The position numbers and the translations under genes are program-made. A model generated the notes under the pieces. The model was not told the DNA's origin, ran no database searches, and saw only the letters and a program-made list of their open reading frames with translations. A DNA stretch of 11,949 nucleotides, taken from assembly GCA_021160485.1 (NCBI GenBank), contig JAGHCL010000119.1, forward strand, positions 1 to 11,949, given 5' to 3'. The stretch's first letter is position 1, and each line of letters begins with the position of its first letter. This document shows, piece by piece, positions 6,185-11,949 of the stretch. This stretch comes from Candidatus Desulfofervidaceae bacterium. Lineage in GTDB: Bacteria; Desulfobacterota; Desulfofervidia; Desulfofervidales; Desulfofervidaceae.

Positions 6185-6901
6185 ATGGTAAATACCAAAC
6201 AATCACTGCGTAATCAAATTTGGCAACTTCTTTGGGGAAAAAAGGTTTCGCCAGCACCATTTCAGCGCATTCCTCCTTTTGCTGGACAAAACAAAGCAGC
6301 CGAAAGACTGCGGCACTTACCTGCTTATAAGAAGGCCAGGTGTATTATGGTGCCACCAGACGAAGCGCAAAGACAGGTAAGATTTAATGCCCTTGTAGAT
6401 AGAAAGCGCTTAATCATAGCCACACCAGGGCTGCAGGATGGCTTTTATGTCTTAGACCCAAAACATCTTCCCCGCCGATATTGGCCAACGGCTATACAAA
6501 CCTATGGAGTTATAGATTATGGCCGTAAACTGCCCACCCAAAAAGGAAGCATTGGTCACATAGACCTCTTAGCAACTGGAGCTGTAGCAGTGAGTAAAAA
6601 TGGCGGTAGACTAGGTAAAGGTGCCGGCTTTTTTGACCTGGAATATGCCATCCTAAGAGAAATAGGCTGTATTGACTCTCAAACTGCGGTGGTAGCTCTG
6701 GTTCACGATCTACAGATAGTAGAAAGCTTACCTATAACCGACAAAGATGTGCCTGTAGATTATATTGTTACCCCTACCCGAATTATCCAAACTGAAACGC
6801 TCTTTCCTAAACCTGAAGGCATTCCTTGGGAACATCTTAATCCTAAACAAATTCGTCGGATGCGCCCTTTGTGGGAATTAAAGAAAAAACAATCAGCTTA
6901 A
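6185..6901 (+). CDS. 5-formyltetrahydrofolate cyclo-ligase-like protein (COG0212 paralogue type)
   Basis: A 238-residue protein of the 5-FCL/MTHFS superfamily. True 5-FCL converts 5-formyl-THF to 5,10-methenyl-THF with ATP. The N-terminal KxxLR pattern (KQSLRNQIW) and the nucleotide-loop region are present. However, the loop reads GGRLGKGAGFFDLEYA instead of the canonical GxGGGYYDR, and VPPDEAQRQVRF and ATPGLQDGFYVL resemble MTHFSD and the widespread COG0212 paralogue. From memory, plant members of that clade lacked 5-FCL activity and were linked to thiamin metabolism. Annotation as active 5-FCL is therefore doubtful; I infer a folate-like or nucleotide-binding role. Start: ATG 6185 is preferred, but GTG 6176 is in frame (three more residues). 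Neither has a Shine-Dalgarno, so leaderless translation is possible. Divergent from trpS; followed by the IS256 relic. Confidence 0.82.
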   Translation: MVNTKQSLRNQIWQLLWGKKVSPAPFQRIPPFAGQNKAAERLRHLPAYKKARCIMVPPDEAQRQVRFNALVDRKRLIIATPGLQDGFYVLDPKHLPRRYWPTAIQTYGVIDYGRKLPTQKGSIGHIDLLATGAVAVSKNGGRLGKGAGFFDLEYAILREIGCIDSQTAVVALVHDLQIVESLPITDKDVPVDYIVTPTRIIQTETLFPKPEGIPWEHLNPKQIRRMRPLWELKKKQSA

Positions 6902-6943
6902 ACCTTAGTTTTGCCTTCAATGCTTTAATAACATCTTCGAGAG

Positions 6944-6970
6944 GGTTATGCCCTATACTTCCTGTAAAAA
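6944..6970 (+). repeat. Left terminal inverted repeat of the IS256 relic
   Basis: Begins GGTTATGCCCTATAC and ends in CCTGTAAAAA. Its last 12 bases (TTCCTGTAAAAA, 6959-6970) match the other end exactly as an inverted repeat. An outer G, a TATA stretch in the middle and TGTAAAA about 20 bases in is the layout I remember for IS256 itself. Confidence 0.72.
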
Positions 6971-6988
6971 AGGTAGCCAAATACATAA

Positions 6989-7223
6989 TTAACACACCCC
7001 TTTCAATTCTTGTTTGTCTTGTTTATTTTGAAATCCTTCCCTGATAAGCACTGAGAAAACTAATTTTAAGGCTGATTTCTCTGTTAAAAAACAGGGAATT
7101 ATTTTTGTCCTTCTGCGTTCCTGCTAAGCTTCTTTCTACTAAATTCGTTGTCCCTGAAGGCTCATAGCCATTGCGATAGCCAGTATTTTCTCCCTTTAAC
7201 AATGCTTCTAACTTCTTGCGCAT
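6989..7223 (-). pseudogene. IS256-family transposase remnant, fused ends with frameshift
   Basis: From ATG 7223 the frame reads an N-terminal piece with KLEALLKGENTGYRNGYEP, where YRNGY is typical of the N-terminal part of IS256/Mutator transposases. It then jumps directly to TTNLVERS, a hallmark of their C-terminal part, so some 300 central residues, including most of the DDE catalytic domain, are missing. Near 7120 the reading shifts: in another frame ERRRTKIIPCFLTEKSAL and KLVFSVLIRE continue the family C-terminus to a TAA at 6989-6991. A loss of about two bases around GCAGGAACGC explains the shift. In the original frame the ORF ends early at 7023. The identification rests on remembered family motifs (TTNLVERS, ERRRTK, EKSALKLV). 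Certainly non-functional as a transposase. Confidence 0.8.
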
Positions 7224-7266
7224 CTTTTCACTTGGTGGTATCCTTTTTATGGGTGGCTTCCTTTGT

Positions 7267-7296
7267 TTGTTTTTTGTTAAGTTTATCTATTATAAC
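7267..7296 (+). promoter_or_regulatory. Weak outward promoter candidate for otsAB within the relic's right end
   Basis: TTGTTT (7267-7272) and TATAAC (7291-7296) are 18 bases apart; an overlapping TATTAT lies at 7288-7293. It points toward otsAB, whose site AAGGGAG (7343-7349) and ATG (7356) lie just outside the element. The sequence is AT-rich and the match is modest. Any dedicated promoter for the trehalose operon would almost have to lie in this element, since it fills the space back to position 6944. Confidence 0.28.
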
Positions 7297-7309
7297 CCAG
7301 GTCACCCTC

Positions 7310-7336
7310 TTTTTACAGGAATTATAAGACATCACC
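7310..7336 (-). repeat. Right terminal inverted repeat of the IS256 relic
   Basis: Read on the minus strand it begins GGTGATGTCTTATAA and continues TTCCTGTAAAAA. It matches the left repeat (6944-6970) with four substitutions and no gaps over 27 bases. It ends seven bases before the otsAB Shine-Dalgarno. Confidence 0.72.
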
Positions 7337-7355
7337 GCCTAAAAGGGAGATATAA

Positions 7356-9584
7356 ATGGGGAATCTAATTATAGTTTCAAATAGATTGCCTTTTAGTGTA
7401 ATAAAAAAAAATAATAGAATAAACTTTCAAACTAGTGCAGGTGGGTTGGCTACAGGATTAGGTTCGGTTTATAAAGCCTATAATGCCTTGTGGGTTGGAT
7501 GGCCAGGGATTGTTTTGGAGAAATTGAAAGAAAAAGAGAAAGAGCAGATTACTGAGAAATTAAAGATAGAGCATAACTATCCTATCTTTCTCTCCCAGAA
7601 AGATGTAGACAATTACTATCATGGTTTTTCTAATAAGATTCTCTGGCCCCTTTTTCATTACTTTTCTTCTTATACCTCTTATAGTGATACCTTTTGGGAA
7701 GCTTATAAAAGAGTAAATAAAGCTTTTTGTAAAGCCGTCTTGAACGTAGCTACAGAAGATGATGTGATATGGATCCATGATTACCATTTGATGTTGCTTC
7801 CAAGATTAATAAGAGAACAAATGCCAAAAGTTAGTATTGGTTTTTTTCTGCATATTCCCTTTCCTTCTTTTGAAATATTTCGCTTACTTCCATGGCGTAG
7901 GGAAATTCTAGAGGGAATGTTAGGGGCAGATCTTATAGGTTTCCATACTTATGATTATGCCCTTCATTTCCTTAATAGTGTTCGCCGCCTGTTGGGTTAT
8001 GAACATACGATAGGGCAAATCATAGCCGATAATAGAGTCATAAAAGTGGATACCTTCCCTATGGGAATAGATTGCGAAAAGTTTGCCCAGGCAGTGAGCA
8101 CAACAGCAGTAAAAAAGGAGATCAAGAAAATTCGCAAAAAGATAGGTGAACGAAAGGTTATTTTATCTGTTGATCGTCTAGACTACACAAAAGGTATTCC
8201 GCAACGGCTAGAGGCCTTTGAGACTTTTTTGGGAAAATATCCCCGTTATAGAGAAAAAGTAAATCTTGTCCTTGTTGTAGTGCCCTCTCGCATAAAGGTG
8301 GAATACTATATGGCGCTGAAAAAACAAATAGACGAACTTGTAGGTAGAATTAACGGAAAGTATGGTACAATTGGTTGGGTCCCAGTATGGTATTTATATC
8401 GCTGCCTTTCCTTTCATCCCCTCGTGGCCCTTTATAATGTGGCTGATATTGCCCTTATTACACCCTTGCGAGATGGTATGAATCTTATTGCCAAGGAATT
8501 TGTTGCCTCTAAAACTGAAGGGAAAGGGGTTTTGATCTTGAGTGAAATGGCAGGAGCGGTTAAGGAACTAGGGGAAGCAATTGTTATCAATCCAAACAAC
8601 AAAGCAGAGATTGTCAAGGCGATGAAAGAAGCGTTAACAATGTTAGAAGAAGAACAAAATGAGCGCATCCGGATTATGCAGAATAGATTGCAACGTTACA
8701 ATATAGTGAAGTGGGCAAATGACTTCATGGATAAATTGATTCAGATGAAGAAAGTCCAGCAAGAAGTGTGTGGGGAAAGGTTGACAGCAACCAAAAAAGA
8801 AAAATTAATCAATGATTACATAAAAAGCAGCCACCGCCTTATTTTACTAGATTATGATGGTACCCTTGTTCCTTTTGCTGAAAGGCCAGAGAGAGCAAAG
8901 CCCGATACTCATTTGTTGCAGTTGCTTGCTAGCCTTGCCCAGGAGAAAAAAAACGAGATAGTTATCATAAGCGGAAGAGATAAAAACACTGTAGAAAAAT
9001 GGTTTGGTTCACTAGGTATAGCTCTTATTGCCGAACATGGTGTGTGGATCAAAGAAAAAAATGGAACTTGGGAAATGATAGAGCCATTGCAGAATGATTG
9101 GAAAGAGGAAATAAAACCTGTGCTAGAAACTTATGTAGATAGAACACCAGGTTCTTTTATAGAAGAAAAAGAGTATTCTCTCGTTTGGCATTACCGCAAA
9201 GCTGATCCTGAATTGACTTTGGTTAGGGCGAGGGAGTTGAAAGATGCCCTTTTGCACCTTACTACTAACCTCAATCTTGGTATTCTGGAAGGAAATAAGG
9301 TGATTGAGGTGAAAAATGTAGGTATCAACAAAGGACGGGCAGCCTTAAAATGGACTTCCAAACAAAAATGGGATTTTATCTTGGCTATAGGAGACGATTG
9401 GACAGATGAAGACGTTTTCTTAATTTTGCCAGAAAGGGCCTATTCTATTAAAGTAGGTATTGGTTATTCTAAAGCCAAATTTACCGTACCATCCTATAGA
9501 AAGGTGAGAGAGCTTTTAAAGGAATTAAAAAGATGTGAGATAGAAAGGTGTGAAATGGACATTTTGGACGTAAGGACGACCTAA
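7356..9584 (+). CDS. otsA-otsB: Fused trehalose-6-phosphate synthase / trehalose-6-phosphatase
   Basis: A 742-residue bifunctional cytoplasmic enzyme. Residues 1 to about 470 are the GT20 synthase, joining a nucleotide-activated glucose (usually UDP-glucose) to glucose-6-phosphate. Visible motifs are SNRLP (8-12), GGLATGL (29-35), IHDYHLMLLPR (140-150), HIPFPS (166-171), DRLDYTKGIP (273-282) and PLRDGMNLIAKEF (370-382). These give the expected substrate residues Arg10, Asp142, His166, Arg274, Lys279, Asp373 and Glu381. Residues about 490-735 are the HAD phosphatase that releases trehalose: motif I DYDGT (499-503), motif II SGR (539-541), motif III/IV GDDWTDED (679-686). Both catalytic sets look intact, so one protein should perform both steps. 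Start ATG 7356 follows AAGGGAG by six bases. First gene of the trehalose operon, directly downstream of the IS256 relic. Which glucose nucleotide it uses cannot be told. Confidence 0.95.
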   Translation: MGNLIIVSNRLPFSVIKKNNRINFQTSAGGLATGLGSVYKAYNALWVGWPGIVLEKLKEKEKEQITEKLKIEHNYPIFLSQKDVDNYYHGFSNKILWPLFHYFSSYTSYSDTFWEAYKRVNKAFCKAVLNVATEDDVIWIHDYHLMLLPRLIREQMPKVSIGFFLHIPFPSFEIFRLLPWRREILEGMLGADLIGFHTYDYALHFLNSVRRLLGYEHTIGQIIADNRVIKVDTFPMGIDCEKFAQAVSTTAVKKEIKKIRKKIGERKVILSVDRLDYTKGIPQRLEAFETFLGKYPRYREKVNLVLVVVPSRIKVEYYMALKKQIDELVGRINGKYGTIGWVPVWYLYRCLSFHPLVALYNVADIALITPLRDGMNLIAKEFVASKTEGKGVLILSEMAGAVKELGEAIVINPNNKAEIVKAMKEALTMLEEEQNERIRIMQNRLQRYNIVKWANDFMDKLIQMKKVQQEVCGERLTATKKEKLINDYIKSSHRLILLDYDGTLVPFAERPERAKPDTHLLQLLASLAQEKKNEIVIISGRDKNTVEKWFGSLGIALIAEHGVWIKEKNGTWEMIEPLQNDWKEEIKPVLETYVDRTPGSFIEEKEYSLVWHYRKADPELTLVRARELKDALLHLTTNLNLGILEGNKVIEVKNVGINKGRAALKWTSKQKWDFILAIGDDWTDEDVFLILPERAYSIKVGIGYSKAKFTVPSYRKVRELLKELKRCEIERCEMDILDVRTT

Positions 9585-9622
9585 TATTATAAGCTTAAAA
9601 GCAATACAAATCTAATAGACAA

Positions 9623-10285
9623 ATGGAAGAGATAAAACCTTTTGAAGTAAAAGATTGTGCTTTTATTTCCATTGCCACAGGCATTCGGGCACAAACTTTA
9701 AGAGAGCTGAGGGATAAGTTAAGCAGCGTCCATCCTGGGAGTATTTACTATCATTTCTGGGGCCGTCTTTTGCTTCCTCGCTTTGAAGAATCAGAATATA
9801 ATAACGACTTTGCTGCCTGGGTGTATCGTCAATTGCAGGATCCGATCTTGGCCGAACGACTTGCGGTCATTGACCCTTCAGATTTTTCTGACATAGAGGA
9901 TTTAAGGCAGGAGTTGATAGATCTCATTGAAGAAAGATTGGATGAGCTGGAGTATATTCCTTGGGCAAAATCTGATCACCAATTTCATTTCATTCGTGCC
10001 CAGATTGTGGTGTTTGATACCCATCATCGTATTGAAGACCCAAAAGAGCTTGCCTCTGTTGTTCCCAATATGACCTTAGGCAGTATTTTTTACCATTTCA
10101 TTGATGCCCGCCGTCGAACCCCCGAAGGTGTAGATGATTTTCGGAGTTGGTTAATTAGTTTTGGAGATAAATACGATGATTTATGTAGCCAACTAGCAGA
10201 AATTGACCCCTACTTTACTACCTTAAGCGTTTTGCGTGATAAGCTTACAGAGGTGTTTCAAACCTATTTTAAAGAGGAAAATTAA
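9623..10285 (+). CDS. DUF5752-type protein with two internal repeats
   Basis: A 220-residue, acidic, soluble protein of unknown function that I recognise as DUF5752-like; such genes are often found beside glycosyltransferases. It consists of two repeats of about 100 residues (7-107 and about 121-217). GSIYYHF (39-45) pairs with GSIFYHF (153-159), NDFAAWV (61-67) with DDFRSWL (171-177), LAVIDP (80-85) with LAEIDP (191-196), and each repeat ends in a helix (LRQELIDLIEERL; LRDKLTEVFQTYF). There is no signal peptide, membrane segment or recognisable catalytic motif. It sits between the OtsA-OtsB fusion (38-base gap) and treT (one-base overlap, TAATG), so a regulatory or scaffolding role in trehalose synthesis is a reasonable inference. 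No convincing Shine-Dalgarno precedes the ATG. Confidence 0.85.
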   Translation: MEEIKPFEVKDCAFISIATGIRAQTLRELRDKLSSVHPGSIYYHFWGRLLLPRFEESEYNNDFAAWVYRQLQDPILAERLAVIDPSDFSDIEDLRQELIDLIEERLDELEYIPWAKSDHQFHFIRAQIVVFDTHHRIEDPKELASVVPNMTLGSIFYHFIDARRRTPEGVDDFRSWLISFGDKYDDLCSQLAEIDPYFTTLSVLRDKLTEVFQTYFKEEN

Positions 10286-11523
10286 TGGGGAAACTGGAAG
10301 ATTACGCCCAAATTACAGGTAGAGATGTCATAGAACACCTGTATCAACTAGCAGAACGACTTAAAGGAATTAAAATCGTTCATGTTAACTCTACCCGAGA
10401 AGGAGGAGGAGTAGCAGAGATTCTCAAAAATCTTGTTCCTCTCATGCAGGAATTGGGAATTGATACCCATTGGGAAATTATCACGGGCGAACCGGAATTT
10501 TATCAGTGCACGAAAAATATGCACAACGCCTTACAGGGGAGACAGGTAAATATTTCCGAACCTTTAATTAAGGTTTACGAAGAAATAAATCAGCGGAATG
10601 CAGAAGTCTTATGCAAAGAACTAGAAGAAGCAGATATTGTCTTTATCCATGACCCTCAACCTGCAGCTTTAATCAAATTTTGCTTTAACCGAAGGGGGAA
10701 ATGGATCTGGCGTTGCCATATTGACATTAGTAAGCCCTTTCGTCCTGTGTGGAAATACTTAAAAAACTTTATCATTGGATATGATGCCAGCATTTTTCAT
10801 CTCCCAGATTTTGTTCAACCACTCCCTCACCCGCAATTTCTTATTCCCCCCAGTATTGACCCTCTGGGAGAAAAGAACATTGAGCTTAGTCAGGAAGAAA
10901 TTCAAGCCGTTTACGAACAATTTGGAATAGATTTGAAGAAACCAGTAGTGCTTCAGGTTTCCCGTTTTGACCGGTTTAAAGACCCTGTGGGAGTAATTCA
11001 GGCTTACAAGTTGGCTAAAAAGTTTGTCCCTTCATTACAACTTGTGCTAGCAGGAGGTGGTGCGCAGGATGATCCAGAAGGGGCTATGGTGTTGGAAGAA
11101 GTGCGTGCCTTTGCTGAAGATGACCCCAATATCCATGTACTTTTTCTACCTGCCCATGCTCATCGGACCATCAACGCCCTACAGCGGGGGGCAACGATCG
11201 TCTTACAAAAGTCCATCCGTGAAGGCTTTGGCCTTACTGTTACCGAAGCCATGTGGAAGGGGAAACCTGTGATTGGAGGAGACACAGGTGGTATTCGACT
11301 ACAGGTTGTTTATTCCCACACGGGTTTTTTAGTCAATACCCCTGAAGGGGCCGCCTTGCGTATTCGTTATCTTCTTCGCCATCCTGAAAAGAGAAAGGAA
11401 ATGGGAGAGAAAGCTCGTCGCTATGTGTTGGAGAATTTCCTTATCACACGGCACTTAAGAGATTACCTTACCCTTATGGTCAGTTTAATCTATGGAGTGG
11501 AAGAAAGGATTGAACTGGGATAG
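10285..11523 (+). CDS. treT: Trehalose synthase, glycosyltransferring (TreT-type GT4)
   Basis: A 412-residue GT4 retaining glycosyltransferase. TreT joins nucleotide-activated glucose to free glucose, giving trehalose in one reversible step without a phosphatase. Visible motifs: HVNSTREGGGVAEIL (33-47), the acceptor-side signature EFYQCTKNMHNALQG (71-85), IHDPQPAAL (121-129), SRFDRFKDP (226-234) with donor-binding Arg227 and Lys232, and the GT4 E-x7-E motif spanning REGFGLTVTEA (312-322; Glu313 and Glu321). It is close in length to the archaeal and Thermotoga enzymes. Start ATG 10285 overlaps the stop of the DUF5752 gene (TAATG), indicating coupling. Alternatives in the same subfamily (other disaccharide synthases, trehalose phosphorylase relatives) are less likely given the otsA-otsB neighbour. 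Last gene of the operon. Confidence 0.9.
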   Translation: MGKLEDYAQITGRDVIEHLYQLAERLKGIKIVHVNSTREGGGVAEILKNLVPLMQELGIDTHWEIITGEPEFYQCTKNMHNALQGRQVNISEPLIKVYEEINQRNAEVLCKELEEADIVFIHDPQPAALIKFCFNRRGKWIWRCHIDISKPFRPVWKYLKNFIIGYDASIFHLPDFVQPLPHPQFLIPPSIDPLGEKNIELSQEEIQAVYEQFGIDLKKPVVLQVSRFDRFKDPVGVIQAYKLAKKFVPSLQLVLAGGGAQDDPEGAMVLEEVRAFAEDDPNIHVLFLPAHAHRTINALQRGATIVLQKSIREGFGLTVTEAMWKGKPVIGGDTGGIRLQVVYSHTGFLVNTPEGAALRIRYLLRHPEKRKEMGEKARRYVLENFLITRHLRDYLTLMVSLIYGVEERIELG

Positions 11524-11532
11524 CCCAATTTA

Positions 11533-11565
11533 TAGTTACTCTGAAACACTGGTAAACTAATTTTT
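11533..11565 (+). terminator. Possible weak terminator after treT
   Basis: TAGTTAC (11533-11539) pairs with GTAAACTA (11552-11559) with one bulged base and a 12-base loop, followed by ATTTTT. The stem is AT-rich and short, so it would be a weak intrinsic terminator. Its place, directly after the operon and facing a convergent pseudogene, suits the role. Confidence 0.3.
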
Positions 11566-11571
11566 GCTCAT

Positions 11572-11949
11572 TTACGTTTCTACCCTGTTCCTCTTTTTGC
11601 CTCTCAAAAAGGCGGCAATATTTGAAATTACCTCATCTATAAGTCTTCGTCTTGCTTCTACACTTGCCCAGGCAATATGGGGGTAATAAGAATGTTTTCT
11701 TTATTTTTTTACTGCTAAAAGAGGGTTATCTTGACTGATGGGTTCTTGTTCTAGAACGTCCAAACCGACACTTTTTCCGTAAAGTTCCCAGAAGGGCTTA
11801 TCTAGATGGGTAAAGATGGGACTTTGGGCATAATGACCATTTTTGACATAGTCATCATAATAGCGCAGGTGGGTTAATAAATAAAAAAGCATGGCAAAGG
11901 TCATATTAACCACACTCTGAGTAGAATAGCCAGCAACATTGGTAACAGC
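11572..11949 (-). pseudogene. D-2-hydroxyacid dehydrogenase remnant, NAD-binding domain deleted; partial at window edge
   Basis: The frame enters from beyond 11949 with TNVAGYSTQSVVNMTFAML, then YYDDYVKNGHYAQSPIFTH and PFWELYGKS, the stretch of a D-2-hydroxyacid dehydrogenase before its Rossmann domain. It then jumps to GLDVLEQEPISQDNPLL, which normally lies after it. Roughly 130 residues, including the GxGxxG loop and the catalytic Arg and Glu regions, are missing. Downstream, seven A's where six are expected (minus strand, 11704-11710) give an early stop at 11701-11703. Five C's where six are expected, near the PHIAWAS codons, restore the frame, and HIAWASVEARRRL continues to a TAA at 11572-11574. 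The repaired reading would be KNKENILITPHIAWAS. Deletion plus two homopolymer indels mean a dead gene; the indels alone might be sequencing errors, the deletion not. Confidence 0.85.

Larger units (their letters stand above)
6944..7336 (-). mobile_element. Internally deleted IS256-family element (relic)
   Basis: A 393-base segment bounded by 27-base terminal inverted repeats that agree at 23 of 27 positions. It encloses a minus-strand transposase remnant in which N-terminal and C-terminal pieces are joined. Intact IS256-family elements are about 1.2-1.5 kb with a transposase near 400 residues, so most of the element is gone. No clear 8-9 base target duplication flanks it (TTCGAGAG left, GCCTAAAA right), so it is old or was rearranged. 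It accounts for most of the 454-base gap between the COG0212 gene and the trehalose operon, and ends 20 bases before the otsAB start codon. It cannot move by itself; mobilisation by an intact relative elsewhere is conceivable. Confidence 0.75.

Noticed and set aside
7023..7223. A 66-residue minus-strand gene of its own
   Set aside because: It is the fused, frameshifted transposase remnant inside paired IS256-type ends, not an independent gene.
6936..7344. Target-site duplication around the IS256 relic
   Set aside because: The flanking octamers TTCGAGAG and GCCTAAAA do not match.
11057..11272. Plus-strand 71-codon frame within treT
   Set aside because: Out-of-frame shadow of a well-supported coding region, without its own ribosome site.
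1..11949. CRISPR arrays, tRNA or rRNA genes, toxin-antitoxin or defence genes
   Set aside because: Looked for repeats with spacers, cloverleaf-like sequences and typical protein motifs on both strands; none seen.

Overview
The window is AT-rich bacterial DNA with compact, mostly co-directional genes. Long-form HflX, a KtrAB-type potassium system, a TrpRS carrying a thermophile-type cysteine motif and two trehalose routes (fused OtsA-OtsB plus TreT) fit a thermophilic or anaerobic bacterium, perhaps a Desulfobacterota or Thermodesulfobacteria relative. That assignment is inference from gene content; no rRNA or marker phylogeny is present.

Layout. (1) 1-635: a promoter-like region, a small three-helix membrane protein (272-565) and a good sigma70-type promoter in front of hflX. 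(2) 636-5090, plus strand: hflX, a membrane zinc metallopeptidase (YugP family), ktrB and ktrA, with gaps of 44, 1 and 9 bases, so probably one transcript. The hflX reading frame clearly continues upstream of its first conventional start, to an ATT codon placed correctly behind a strong Shine-Dalgarno. (3) 5095-6078, minus strand: trpS, convergent with ktrA across 4 bases. (4) 6185-6901, plus strand: a 5-formyltetrahydrofolate cyclo-ligase-like protein of the COG0212 paralogue type, divergent from trpS. (5) 6944-7336: an internally deleted IS256-family element with both terminal inverted repeats and a fused, frameshifted transposase remnant. This fills nearly all of the otherwise gene-free 6902-7355 stretch. 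(6) 7356-11523, plus strand: fused trehalose-6-phosphate synthase/phosphatase, a DUF5752-type protein made of two repeats, and a TreT-type trehalose synthase. The last two overlap by one base, so this is a trehalose operon. (7) 11572-11949, minus strand: the 3' part of a D-2-hydroxyacid dehydrogenase gene that has lost its NAD-binding domain and carries two homopolymer frameshifts; it runs off the window.

How the genes work together: ktrB-ktrA would take up K+ and the trehalose operon would make a compatible solute by two independent routes, so osmotic or thermal adaptation is a common theme. HflX (ribosome rescue) and the membrane protease add a stress or quality-control flavour. Nothing here is a clearly new defence or mobile system. 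The most notable points are the ATT start of hflX, the Fe-S-type cysteine motif in TrpRS, the IS256 relic directly upstream of the trehalose operon, and the DUF5752 protein between two trehalose enzymes.
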